DNA from: Spirosoma oryzae
GTDB taxonomy: Bacteria > Bacteroidota > Bacteroidia > Cytophagales > Spirosomataceae
Direction of reading: 5' to 3'
Assembly: GCF_003002825.1 (NCBI RefSeq)
Contig: NZ_PVTE01000006.1
Location: 124,001-188,000, forward strand
DNA length: 64,000 nt
The number at the start of each line of letters is the position of its first letter. Position 1 is the stretch's first letter. The position numbers and the translations under genes are program-made. The notes under the pieces are model-generated. The model was not told where the DNA came from. It was given only the letters and a program-made list of their open reading frames with translations, and ran no database searches. Below are positions 42,737-50,777 of this stretch, in pieces.

Positions 42737-43561
42737 ATGAAAGAAGCAGCGAAATACATTATTAAGGTCGATGCCGAGCTGAAAGACGGAGTAATCGTAC
42801 CGGAAATCCCATACGAAGAGGTAATGCGGTTGGTCAATGAGCCCAACATCGTTATCGTCAAAACGGGCATCCCCGCTGAAAAACTCACCAAAGTAATCGA
42901 GGGAACGCGGGCCTGGGCGGCCGAAACGCCACTGGCTGAAGGCCCCGACACGTTCGATAATAACCAGCATAAACAACGCCTGCACATTGCCAAAATCCAG
43001 CAGGCTCCGCAGTTGTTCCACGATCACACGTTCGATGCCATGCTGGACCTCGATGACGAGTTTAAGCAAACGCTGCTGGAGGTATTCAACCCGATGCGTG
43101 GTTTCTGGAACAACCTGACCGGTAACAACGAAGAGTTCGGCATTCACAAAGGAGCCCCCTACTTTCACCCGCAGGTGACGCACTACCCACTGGGCGGCAG
43201 CTTCTTCGGGCGGCACTGGCACCCGCTGAACCCGCAGAAAGTAGGTATGATTCTGGCCCTCAACCAGTACGGTCGCGAATACAATTCGGGTGGTACGGGG
43301 TACGTCATTAACGATCACATCGTTGAAACCGAAGGCTACCAGGATATGGGCGATATGATCCTGTTCCGCTACGATCTGCCCCACTGGGTAAGTCCATCTA
43401 GTTTCGCCGACCGATTCAGCTGGGATGATCCGGCCGGGCGCTGGGTGTCGATTTTGCCGTTCTACAACCCCTGGGGAACGCCCGCTGCGAAAGACGAACC
43501 ACAAGGTTGGAAAACGCAGATTCAGAATGCGAAAGCCGCTACGTCGGAAGCCGCTGTGTAA
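42737..43561 (+). CDS. Unrecognised protein in glycan block, possible double-stranded beta-helix fold
   Basis: 274 residues, no signal peptide. I do not recognise the family. Residues 1-90 are a helical N-terminus (KEAAKYIIKVDAELKDG). The rest has the spacing of a double-stranded beta-helix (cupin or 2OG-Fe(II) oxygenase-like): a HWH pair (SFFGRHWHPLNPQ), GGTGYVINDHIVETEG, then MGDMILFRYDLPHWVSP with a late His. A conserved GRWVSILPFYNPWG end follows. If it is an oxygenase, the Hx(H/D)...H residues would bind iron. Its own promoter precedes it and a hairpin follows. Confidence 0.5.
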   Translation: MKEAAKYIIKVDAELKDGVIVPEIPYEEVMRLVNEPNIVIVKTGIPAEKLTKVIEGTRAWAAETPLAEGPDTFDNNQHKQRLHIAKIQQAPQLFHDHTFDAMLDLDDEFKQTLLEVFNPMRGFWNNLTGNNEEFGIHKGAPYFHPQVTHYPLGGSFFGRHWHPLNPQKVGMILALNQYGREYNSGGTGYVINDHIVETEGYQDMGDMILFRYDLPHWVSPSSFADRFSWDDPAGRWVSILPFYNPWGTPAAKDEPQGWKTQIQNAKAATSEAAV

Positions 43562-43576
43562 CCTAAAAACAATGTC

Positions 43577-43622
43577 GTTGGCGGTCTGTTGGCAGCTCTC
43601 TGGGCTGTAGCAGACCGCCAAC
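43577..43622 (+). terminator. Hairpin, possible terminator
   Basis: GTTGGCGGTCTG pairs with CAGACCGCCAAC (perfect 12 bp, 22-nt loop). Only a weak T-stretch (CGCGTTTTG) follows, so termination is less certain. Confidence 0.6.
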
Positions 43623-43645
43623 CGCGTTTTGTAACAAGCGTACCA

Positions 43646-44602
43646 ATGCCAAAAGTCAGTGTCCTGATTATTACCTATAATCAGCATAAGTTTATCCGAA
43701 AAGCCATCGACAGTGCGTTGGCACAGCAGACCAATTTTCCGATTGAAATATTGGTTGGTGATGATTTTTCGAACGATGGTACCCGTGAGATCATTCAGGA
43801 GTACGAACGGCAGCATCCGGGCTTGGTAATCGGGGTACTGCATCCGCGCAACATGGGTAAAAACGGAGGCATCAACTTCCTGGAAACCCTGAAGCTGGCG
43901 AAGGGCGAGTACTATGCGCTGATGGACGGTGACGACTACTGGACGAATCCGAACAAGCTTCAGATGCAGGCTGATTTCCTGGATGCCCACCCGGATTATT
44001 CGACTGTATTCCACAACGCACTGATTACGTACGAAGATGGTTCGCCGTCGTACGTGCTGAACGAACCCGGTATCAAAGAATCGTATACGGTCGACGATTT
44101 GATCGGTGAGAATGAAATCTGGTTCATGGCTACGTCGAGCACGATGTACCGCAACAATATCAAAGAGTATCCGGCCTGGTTCCGTGAGTCATCGAGTGGC
44201 GATATTCCCCGCTTAATTCTGAAGGCAAAACTGGGTAAGATCGGGTATATCCCGGAAATCATGTCGGTGTACCGGAAGAATCAGGCCGGAGCCAGCTTCC
44301 ACGACAATGAGCGCGATGAAGTATTTCTGCGCAATCGCATTCGGATGTACAGCGACATCAACCGGGAACTTGATTTCAAGTACAATCGAACCCTGCGCCG
44401 GAATATCGCCCGGTATTATCGAATGATGCTGGACGCCAGACAGTACGAGAAAAGTTACTTCCGGCGGGCACGGCTAGCGATGAAATACCTGTACATGGCG
44501 CAGCCCGGCTGGCAGAGTACGAAGGACGTTATCTGGCGTTATCTCCTGCCAAAGCCGATCGCCAGGTTGTACAGCACTCTCCGCTTATTGCCTCACCGGT
44601 AG
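43646..44602 (+). CDS. Family 2 glycosyltransferase
   Basis: 318 residues from ATG 43646. GT-A fold: KVSVLIITYNQHKFIRKAID, GDDFSNDGTREIIQEYE, the DxD-like MDGDDYW, ENEIWFMATSSTMYRN. It transfers a sugar from a nucleotide donor. It belongs to the glycan block and is followed 54 bp later by another GT2 gene. The frame is open from 43589 but that part overlaps the hairpin. Confidence 0.93.
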   Translation: MPKVSVLIITYNQHKFIRKAIDSALAQQTNFPIEILVGDDFSNDGTREIIQEYERQHPGLVIGVLHPRNMGKNGGINFLETLKLAKGEYYALMDGDDYWTNPNKLQMQADFLDAHPDYSTVFHNALITYEDGSPSYVLNEPGIKESYTVDDLIGENEIWFMATSSTMYRNNIKEYPAWFRESSSGDIPRLILKAKLGKIGYIPEIMSVYRKNQAGASFHDNERDEVFLRNRIRMYSDINRELDFKYNRTLRRNIARYYRMMLDARQYEKSYFRRARLAMKYLYMAQPGWQSTKDVIWRYLLPKPIARLYSTLRLLPHR

Positions 44603-44656
44603 AAATTTCCGGCACATTATACGTATGTTCGTCATCAATAAGTCTGTAAGATACTC

Positions 44657-45436
44657 ATGCCCCTGTTAAAGCTTAGCGTCGTCATTCCCGCTTACAACGA
44701 AGAGGAGTCGATTACACCTACGTTGCGATCGCTGTATCAGACGTTGAGTAAATACGGTATTCCGCACGAAATCTGTGTTACCAACGACAATTCAAAAGAT
44801 GGCACGTTGCGCGTGCTGACCGAGTTGGCCGCTACGGAAATCCCGACGCTGGTGCCGTTTACCAATCCCGGTCCCAATGGCTTTGGCTATGCAGTTCGCT
44901 ACGGACTGGAACGCTTCACGGGTGACTGTGTCGCCGTATTCATGGCTGATATGTCCGACGATCCGGAAGATCTGGTGCGGTACTATGACAAAATGGTGGA
45001 GACCGGTGCCGATGCTGTTTTTGGTTCACGCTGGGAAAAGGGTGGTCAGGTGATCGATTATCCACCGCTTAAGAAATTCATCAACCGTATCGCAAACTTC
45101 ATTGTGCGGGTGGTTATGGGTATTCGGTATAACGACACGACCAACGCGTTCAAATTGTACAAGCGCGAAACGATCGAAGGAATCAAGCCGTTTCTGTCGC
45201 CCCACTTCAACCTGACAGTCGAGCTACCGCTGAAAGCGATTGTTCGGGGCTACAGCTATGAGGTCGTGCCCAACAGCTGGACCAATCGGAAGTACGGGGA
45301 ATCGAAGCTGAAAATTAAAGAAATGGGTAGCCGGTACTTCTTTATACTGATGTACTGCCTGATCGAAAAATACTTCTCGCAGGGCGATTTTCGCAAGAAA
45401 ACCGCCAATGCGCCGGCATCGACTGTCAGCCGGTAA
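44657..45436 (+). CDS. Family 2 glycosyltransferase, dolichyl/polyprenyl-phosphate mannosyltransferase-like (DPM1 type)
   Basis: 259 residues. LSVVIPAYNEEESITPTLRS, TNDNSKDGTL, VFMADMSDDPEDL (DxD-type), VFGSRWEKGGQVIDYP and RYNDTTNAFKLYKRETIEG are the signatures of polyprenyl-phosphate sugar transferases that load the lipid donors used by GT-C enzymes. No membrane anchor at the C-terminus. Such a donor could serve the membrane protein at 39940 (inference). Confidence 0.93.
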   Translation: MPLLKLSVVIPAYNEEESITPTLRSLYQTLSKYGIPHEICVTNDNSKDGTLRVLTELAATEIPTLVPFTNPGPNGFGYAVRYGLERFTGDCVAVFMADMSDDPEDLVRYYDKMVETGADAVFGSRWEKGGQVIDYPPLKKFINRIANFIVRVVMGIRYNDTTNAFKLYKRETIEGIKPFLSPHFNLTVELPLKAIVRGYSYEVVPNSWTNRKYGESKLKIKEMGSRYFFILMYCLIEKYFSQGDFRKKTANAPASTVSR

Positions 45437-45463
45437 AAAGTTCGCGCTAAAACTATACTGCAC

Positions 45464-45730
45464 ATGCCTCGCCACACCACACTGTCATTTACACGTCGGT
45501 ACGCGCCCTTATTCACAGCAGGATGTACCGTTCTGCTATCTGTAGCGATGTGGCCAATGCTGGCTAAGGCCATTGAGCGCAAACCAATCCTGTTGAGAGG
45601 ATTGGGTAATTTTCAGTTACCGTTGATTGCGGTTGAAATAGGACTGATCATTGGCGCGTCTTTAGTGATCGGCACCGGAATTTCATTCATCATCTGGCTG
45701 ATGAAGTACGAACCGGTAGCAGAGCAATAG
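45464..45730 (+). CDS. Small two-helix membrane protein
   Basis: 88 residues with two hydrophobic segments (PLFTAGCTVLLSVAMWPML and LIAVEIGLIIGASLVIGTGI). No motif or recognised family. It follows the GT2 gene at 27 bp, so it is likely co-transcribed and may be an accessory membrane part of the glycan block. Confidence 0.55.
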   Translation: MPRHTTLSFTRRYAPLFTAGCTVLLSVAMWPMLAKAIERKPILLRGLGNFQLPLIAVEIGLIIGASLVIGTGISFIIWLMKYEPVAEQ

Positions 45731-45754
45731 TTGACTATCGGAAATCAACTCACC

Positions 45755-46204
45755 TTACCGGTGGCTGAAAAAGCCAAGTAAGCCCGGCACCTGATACAGT
45801 AATAGTGTTTGCAGAACAGCCCAGAATGCGGCACTCACCAGCATATGGCTCAACAGACGCAGCCGGCCAACGCGAAATGAAACGGCAATAGCCGTACCAC
45901 CGATCGGCGTCAGGATTAACGGTGTCAGAAAGGCGATACCTGCCATGCCGAATCGTTTCCAGATCCGTACAGCCCGACGCGTCCGCTTTGTAAACCGACG
46001 TGGTTTCCGTGAGCGATACCGATCGATAACGGCCTGAATAGCATTGCCAGCAAACGTAACAACGGCGACGCTGAGCATCATGCCCAGCGCGGTGCCCAGG
46101 GCCGTCTGTACCCAGGGTACGCCGAGTGCAGCGCCCGTGAGCGGTCCACCGATGAATTTGATGGTGCTGGCAATAATGATCGAAATGAGTTTCCCTACCT
46201 GCAT
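45755..46204 (-). CDS. Small multi-drug export-like membrane protein
   Basis: 149 residues from ATG 46204. Three to four hydrophobic segments: LISIIIASTIKFIGGPLTGA, LGTALGMMLSVAVVTFAGN, MAGIAFLTPLILTPIGGTAI, with a basic loop (RSRKPRRFTKRTRRAVR). The GPLTG / PLILTPIGGT symmetry resembles the small multi-drug export / DedA-related group. Convergent with the small membrane gene; divergent from the YheT hydrolase. Confidence 0.6.
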   Translation of the reverse strand: MQVGKLISIIIASTIKFIGGPLTGAALGVPWVQTALGTALGMMLSVAVVTFAGNAIQAVIDRYRSRKPRRFTKRTRRAVRIWKRFGMAGIAFLTPLILTPIGGTAIAVSFRVGRLRLLSHMLVSAAFWAVLQTLLLYQVPGLLGFFSHR

Positions 46205-46261
46205 GGACCGATTATTTGTCACGGAACAACCGCTTTCGTCGTGGGGTTGTTCTCATTACCT

Positions 46262-47236
46262 ATGCCTGTCATTCACACTGCCTATCCCGGTGCCCCGGCC
46301 TACCAGTATAATGGTCATTTACAAACCATCATTCCCAGCCTGACCCGCCGGGTCGAGGGCGTCGCCTACGACCGCGAACGACTAACGCTGTCCGACGATG
46401 ATTTTGTCGATCTGGACTGGCTTCGGCAAGCCAACGACAAACTGCTTATTCTGACGCATGGGCTGGAAGGGGATAGTCACCGGCAATATATCATGGGAAC
46501 GGCAAAACTGTTCGCGCAGGCTAACTACGATGTATTGGCCTGGAATTGTCGTTCGTGCAGTGGTACCATGAATAAAGCGTTTCGGCTGTACAATCACGGC
46601 GAAATCGGCGATCTGGGCGAAGTAATTCAGCATGCGCTCCGCGTCCATTCGTATCGCGAGATTGTTCTGATGGGCTACAGCATGGGTGGCAATATTATTC
46701 TTAAATACCTGGGTGTCCACGGCGCAACGCTGCATCCATCGATCAAACGGGGTATTGCGGTCTCGTCGCCAACGGACCTGGGTGCTAGTGCCCGTCTGCT
46801 CGACCGGCCCGGCAATCGATTCTACCGGAATCGGTTCATGAAAAAACTGGTCCGGAAAGTAGCGCAGAAGGCTAATCAGTTTCCGGGACGGCTCGACATG
46901 GCCAACTTACGACGGGTGCGGCAGTGGCGCGATTTCGACAATTTCTTTTCCGCACCAGTGAACGGTTACCGCGATGCCGATGATTTTTACGAACAGGCGT
47001 CGGCCGTACGGTTCATGCCGGCCATACCCGTCCCGGTCTTACTGCTCAACGCGCAAAACGACCCGTTGCTGTCGCCGGAATGTTCGCCGGCCGATCTGGC
47101 AGAAACGCATCCAATGATTTTTCTGGAAACGCCAACATCCGGTGGACACGTCGGTTTTATGGTCAGTCGTGATCTACACACCTATGCCGAACGGCGGGCA
47201 CTTGCTTTCGCGCAGGGAAGCCTGGACCAACAGTAG
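46262..47236 (+). CDS. YheT family alpha/beta hydrolase
   Basis: 324 residues from ATG 46262 (a GTG seven codons upstream is the alternative). Motifs: YNGHLQTIIPSL, LILTHGLEGDSHRQYIMG, the nucleophile elbow MGYSMGGN, and a late His in SGGHVGFMV. YheT-type proteins (ABHD1/3 relatives) are esterases or hydrolases with unknown substrates. It precedes a D-2-hydroxyacid dehydrogenase gene by 24 bp. Confidence 0.88.
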   Translation: MPVIHTAYPGAPAYQYNGHLQTIIPSLTRRVEGVAYDRERLTLSDDDFVDLDWLRQANDKLLILTHGLEGDSHRQYIMGTAKLFAQANYDVLAWNCRSCSGTMNKAFRLYNHGEIGDLGEVIQHALRVHSYREIVLMGYSMGGNIILKYLGVHGATLHPSIKRGIAVSSPTDLGASARLLDRPGNRFYRNRFMKKLVRKVAQKANQFPGRLDMANLRRVRQWRDFDNFFSAPVNGYRDADDFYEQASAVRFMPAIPVPVLLLNAQNDPLLSPECSPADLAETHPMIFLETPTSGGHVGFMVSRDLHTYAERRALAFAQGSLDQQ

Positions 47237-47260
47237 TAACCAACCTAATCTCCTGATTCA

Positions 47261-48208
47261 ATGACTATCGTTTATCCCGACGCATACACCCTCAATCCCG
47301 GCGATCTCGACTGGCAACCCTTACAGGCGCTGGGAACGGTTGTTCTTTACGACCGGACCTCGCCCGACGAACTTGTTGATCGACTGAAAGAGGCCGACGC
47401 GGTATTGGTGAACAAAGTGAAACTGAATCGGGAAACGCTGGCGCAATTGCCTAAACTACGCTACATCGGGGTAACGGCTACGGGCTACGACATCATCGAT
47501 ATGGAAGCTGCTCGCGAGCGAAACATCATCGTAACCAACGTAAAAGGCTACAGCTCCGATTCGGTGGCGCAGCTAACCTTTGCGCTGCTACTGGAACTTG
47601 TATTGCATGTAGGACGGCATAGCGAGAGTGTGCATGCGGGTGACTGGGCCAACTCCGCTGATTTCAGTTATACAAAATCACCATTGATTGAGCTAGCCGG
47701 AAAAACGCTGGGACTGGTTGGCTACGGCGATATTGGCCGTAAAGTAGCCACTATCGGTCGGGCCTTTGGGATGAATGTGCTGGTTAACCGGCGTAACGCG
47801 GCAAATGGAGAAGAAGGTATTACGCTGGTAGACCGTAGGCACTTGTTTTCCCAAAGCGACGTGGTTTCGCTTCACCTGCCCGCCACGCCGGACACAATCG
47901 GTTTCGTCGACGCTGACCTGCTGGCGCTCATGAAGCCGACAGCTTATCTGATCAACACGAGTCGGGGGACATTATTGAACGAAATCGATGTGGCGCAGGC
48001 GCTGAACGCTGGTAAACTGGCCGGCGCAGGCTTGGATGTACTGTCTGTAGAGCCCCCCAAAACGGATAACCCGCTGCTCACGGCTCAGAATTGCGTGCTG
48101 ACACCGCACATTGCCTGGGCCAGCTACGAAGCGCGTGTCCGGCTCATGCAGGGCGTTGTGGCTAATTTAAAAGCATTTCAGAACGGAACCCCAGTCAATG
48201 CAGTGTAA
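47261..48208 (+). CDS. D-2-hydroxyacid dehydrogenase (glycerate dehydrogenase type)
   Basis: 315 residues. Cofactor fold LGLVGYGDIGRKVATIGRAFG, catalytic set RYIGVTATGYDIIDM, RGTLLNEIDVAQAL with the Arg/Glu/His residues (LTPHIAWASYEARVR). It reduces a 2-keto acid with NAD(P)H; glycerate/hydroxypyruvate is likely. Its stop codon abuts that of the MerR gene on the other strand with no spacing. Confidence 0.93.
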   Translation: MTIVYPDAYTLNPGDLDWQPLQALGTVVLYDRTSPDELVDRLKEADAVLVNKVKLNRETLAQLPKLRYIGVTATGYDIIDMEAARERNIIVTNVKGYSSDSVAQLTFALLLELVLHVGRHSESVHAGDWANSADFSYTKSPLIELAGKTLGLVGYGDIGRKVATIGRAFGMNVLVNRRNAANGEEGITLVDRRHLFSQSDVVSLHLPATPDTIGFVDADLLALMKPTAYLINTSRGTLLNEIDVAQALNAGKLAGAGLDVLSVEPPKTDNPLLTAQNCVLTPHIAWASYEARVRLMQGVVANLKAFQNGTPVNAV

Positions 48209-49087
48209 CTATACACTGGCTATTCGAATCAGATCCTGAATTTGGTTGATTACCGTCGCATTCTCCGGCATGTCTATATCCTGTCCGACTACCTGATAAC
48301 CTGTCAGCAATAAATGTGCGTTTGGGAACGCTTTCACCATACGATCGACGTAAGGCTGTACTTCGTGGTTAGATGGTACTGATGTAAAGGCTGAGAAGAT
48401 GTAATCGGGCCGATGAACGTTGTAAGCAAACTCCAGTTCGCTGAAGGGCAGACTTTGACCCAGATAGATGACCCTATTGTAGCGTGCCCGAATGATGTAG
48501 CTGGCGAACAGCAGGCTGATTTCGTGTAACTCGCCTTCTGGCAAAAACAGCATATACGTCTTGCCGTTAGGCCGCTGTTTGCTCACCTGCCCGTCGATAG
48601 CGACAATGATCTTCTGGCGAATCAGATTGCTGATAAAATGCTCCTGAGCCGGTCCGACCGAACCCGTCACCCACAACGTACCCAACCGGCTGAGGAATGG
48701 GTATACGATGTTGATAATCGTGTTCTCGAAACCAAACTGAAGGATATTCGTGCTGATGATCTTCTCGAACCGATCCTCGTCCAGATCGATCATGGAGATT
48801 GTCAACGCGTGGATCTGATCAGGGTAGTTGAGCTGACGATCAGAAATCTTGACGACCTCCTTGTTCATCTCTTCGAGCGATAGCTTCGATATCTCCGAGA
48901 TCTTGTAGCCGTGATCCTTCAGCAAGGCGATGTTAAGCACAAGCTTGAGGTCTCGGTCGTCGTACGTACGGATATTCGTGTCCGTGCGTTTCGGCGCGAT
49001 GATGTTGTAGCGCTGTTCCCAGATGCGAAGCGTGTGCGCTTTGATGCCGGACAGCTGTTCGAGGTCTTTTATCGAATAATTACTCAT
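48209..49087 (-). CDS. MerR-type regulator with cobalamin-binding-like domain (CarH/LitR-like)
   Basis: 292 residues. N-terminal MerR helix-turn-helix (IKDLEQLSGIKAHTLRIWEQ, RYNIIAPKRTDTNIRTYDD). The middle carries the B12-cap pattern W-x9-EH in LWVTGSVGPAQEHF, as in light-sensing CarH, and the C-terminal Rossmann domain has ELHEIS near the position of the DxHxxG cobalamin motif. CarH-type proteins repress carotenoid genes in the dark and release DNA in light. No carotenoid genes lie nearby, so the target is unknown. Confidence 0.85.
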   Translation of the reverse strand: MSNYSIKDLEQLSGIKAHTLRIWEQRYNIIAPKRTDTNIRTYDDRDLKLVLNIALLKDHGYKISEISKLSLEEMNKEVVKISDRQLNYPDQIHALTISMIDLDEDRFEKIISTNILQFGFENTIINIVYPFLSRLGTLWVTGSVGPAQEHFISNLIRQKIIVAIDGQVSKQRPNGKTYMLFLPEGELHEISLLFASYIIRARYNRVIYLGQSLPFSELEFAYNVHRPDYIFSAFTSVPSNHEVQPYVDRMVKAFPNAHLLLTGYQVVGQDIDMPENATVINQIQDLIRIASV

Positions 49088-49338
49088 GAAATAACGTGCA
49101 CCAACAATGACTTATATGGGGGTTATCAAGCCGTTGGGTGCCCGTTGAACAGCGACAAGCGCGAGCCGCAAAAAGCATCCCCACTGGTTAGCAAATACCC
49201 TGCTAATATATGGACTATAACAATAAAAAACGATACTTTGTTTAATGTTTCAGGATATATGCTTTAACAAAACCACTCGTTTTACGACTAAGTGAGGTAA
49301 CTACCGCAAAGTTGCTTGTTGCTAGTGGGGGTAAAAAC
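49088..49338. other. Intergenic stretch without gene
   Basis: Between the MerR gene and the tRNA terminator I see AT-rich patches (ATATATGGACTATAACAATA) and no open frame or hairpin that I can support. It may contain the MerR promoter on the minus strand. Confidence 0.4.
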
Positions 49339-49371
49339 GAAAAAGCCCCCCGAATGCTGGGAGGCTTTTTT
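49339..49371 (-). terminator. Rho-independent terminator after tRNA-His
   Basis: On the minus strand AGCCTCCC and GGGGGGCT form a stem (one G-U) followed by T-run, ending 8 nt after the tRNA. It limits the tRNA transcript. Confidence 0.75.
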
Positions 49372-49379
49372 CTACTAAG

Positions 49380-49454
<75 letters not shown>

Positions 49455-49466
49455 GTTTTGGGATTG

Positions 49467-49474
49467 CAAAGGTA
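49467..49474 (-). promoter_or_regulatory. TAnnTTTG -7 promoter of tRNA-His
   Basis: TACCTTTG on the minus strand ends 12 nt before G-1 of the tRNA, the usual distance for a tRNA promoter. Confidence 0.65.
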
Positions 49475-49496
49475 GTGACAAGTTGACGAAAATAGA

Positions 49497-49535
49497 AAGC
49501 GAGAAGCGAGATTTTTTTTAACTATCTTCTCGCTT
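49497..49535 (-). terminator. Terminator-like hairpin downstream of the superoxide dismutase gene
   Basis: AAGCGAGAAG (49497-49506) pairs with CTTCTCGCTT (49526-49535) around a loop containing an eight-base homopolymer. It lies 14 bp after the sod stop, upstream of the tRNA promoter on the same strand. Confidence 0.6.
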
Positions 49536-49549
49536 CCCCAGTTCGCCTG

Positions 49550-50170
49550 CTAGCTGGCTGCCTGCTTACCTTCCTGGTAACGGGCATTGGCAGCATTCCA
49601 ATCGACTACATTGAAATAAGCCGCAATATAATCCGGGCGCTTGTTCTGGTACTTCAGGTAATAAGCGTGCTCCCACACGTCGAGACCGATAATCGGGAAA
49701 CCTTTGACCTCCGCTACGTCCATGAGCGGGTTGTCCTGGTTCGGCGTCGAGGTTACCGCCAGTTCACCTTCTTTATTGACAATCAGCCATGCCCAGCCTG
49801 AGCCGAACCGGGTCGTTGCTGCTTTGGTAAACTCTTCTTTGAACGCATCAAACGAGCCGAATTTTTTGTCGATCGCTTCTGCCAATTCACCCGTTGGCTG
49901 ACCGCCACCGTTACCCGAAAGTGTATTCCAGAACAGTGTGTGGTTGTAGTGCCCACCCCCGTTGTTCCGAACCGCAACCGGAGCCTGACTAACCGACTTC
50001 AGCAGGTCTTCGATCGACTTACTGTCCATATCCGTACCGGAAATGGCGTTGTTGAGATTCGTTACGTAGGCGTTATGGTGCTTATCATGGTGAATCTCCA
50101 TGGTTTGCTTGTCGATGTGGGGTTCCAGAGAATCGCTGGGGTAGGGCAGTGGATCTAGTACGAATGCCAT
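49550..50170 (-). CDS. Fe/Mn superoxide dismutase
   Basis: 206 residues, family length. It removes superoxide in the cytoplasm. N-terminal ligand His in [15 protein letters not shown], second His in [11 protein letters not shown], and the [18 protein letters not shown] motif with Asp and His ligands. Metal preference (Fe or Mn) cannot be decided from motifs alone. Monocistronic with a hairpin downstream. Confidence 0.96.
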   Translation of the reverse strand: MAFVLDPLPYPSDSLEPHIDKQTMEIHHDKHHNAYVTNLNNAISGTDMDSKSIEDLLKSVSQAPVAVRNNGGGHYNHTLFWNTLSGNGGGQPTGELAEAIDKKFGSFDAFKEEFTKAATTRFGSGWAWLIVNKEGELAVTSTPNQDNPLMDVAEVKGFPIIGLDVWEHAYYLKYQNKRPDYIAAYFNVVDWNAANARYQEGKQAAS

Positions 50171-50226
50171 TGAATGAATGAGTTATATGGGAAATCGTTC
50201 GGAGGGATTAACACGCCCCTTTTCGT

Positions 50227-50664
50227 TTATGTTCTTAAGCCCCGGAAAAACTTCGTCAACAAGGCCTGACTCTCGTCGGCCAGGATACCCGTTTCGATAC
50301 GGGTTTTGGGGTGAAGCAGCGGTGGGCTAATCCGGCTGTGTCCCCGTTTGGGATCTGGTGCGCCAATGACGAGACGACCCAGTTGGGCCCAGTAGAGCGC
50401 GCCTGCGCACATCACACAAGGTTCAAGTGTAACATACAAGGTACAATCGGTGAGGTATTTACCGCCGAGGTACTGGGCGGCTGCGGTTAGGGCAAGCATT
50501 TCAGCATGTGCTGTAACATCACCCAACTGCTCCGTCTGATTGCGCCCCTTGCCAATGATTCGATTGCGACTGACTACGACCGCACCGACGGGAATCTCGC
50601 CGTCGTCGGCGGCTTCCTCTGCCAGGCCCAGCGCAATTTCCATAAAGTATTCGTCGGGGAGCAT
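50227..50664 (-). CDS. tadA: tRNA-specific adenosine deaminase-type nucleoside deaminase
   Basis: 145 residues from ATG 50664 (frame opens earlier but only in repeat sequence). Zinc motifs HAEMLAL and PCVMCAGAL, with the catalytic Glu in HAE, are those of TadA, which edits A34 to inosine in tRNA-Arg. The C-terminal part (LLTKFFRGLR) also matches. A hairpin element fills the gap from this start to the stop of the Ig-like gene. Confidence 0.92.
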   Translation of the reverse strand: MLPDEYFMEIALGLAEEAADDGEIPVGAVVVSRNRIIGKGRNQTEQLGDVTAHAEMLALTAAAQYLGGKYLTDCTLYVTLEPCVMCAGALYWAQLGRLVIGAPDPKRGHSRISPPLLHPKTRIETGILADESQALLTKFFRGLRT

Positions 50665-50775
50665 GAAAGAAGATAGACAAAAGATAAAAGAAGAAAGATA
50701 GGAGAGGATAGACACAAGAGAAGAGACTTGCTACACCAGCGTCTTTCTTCTTTCGTCTATCCTCTTTCGTCTACC
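50665..50775. repeat. GAAAGAAG/CTTTCTTC word-family hairpin
   Basis: Left half repeats GAAAGAAGATAGACAAAAG-like words; right half carries GTCTTTCTTCTTTCGTCTAT and CCTCTTTCGTCTA. The halves are complementary in blocks (TAGAC/GTCTA, GAAAGA/TCTTTC). It starts next to the tadA ATG and stops 2 nt before the Ig-like gene's stop codon. Confidence 0.75.
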
Positions 50776-50777
50776 AG

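Noticed and set aside
42722-44014. 430-residue open frame antisense to the 42737 and 43646 genes
   Set aside because: Lies opposite two better-supported genes with recognisable motifs; its composition is that of an antisense shadow frame and it has no signal or family motif.
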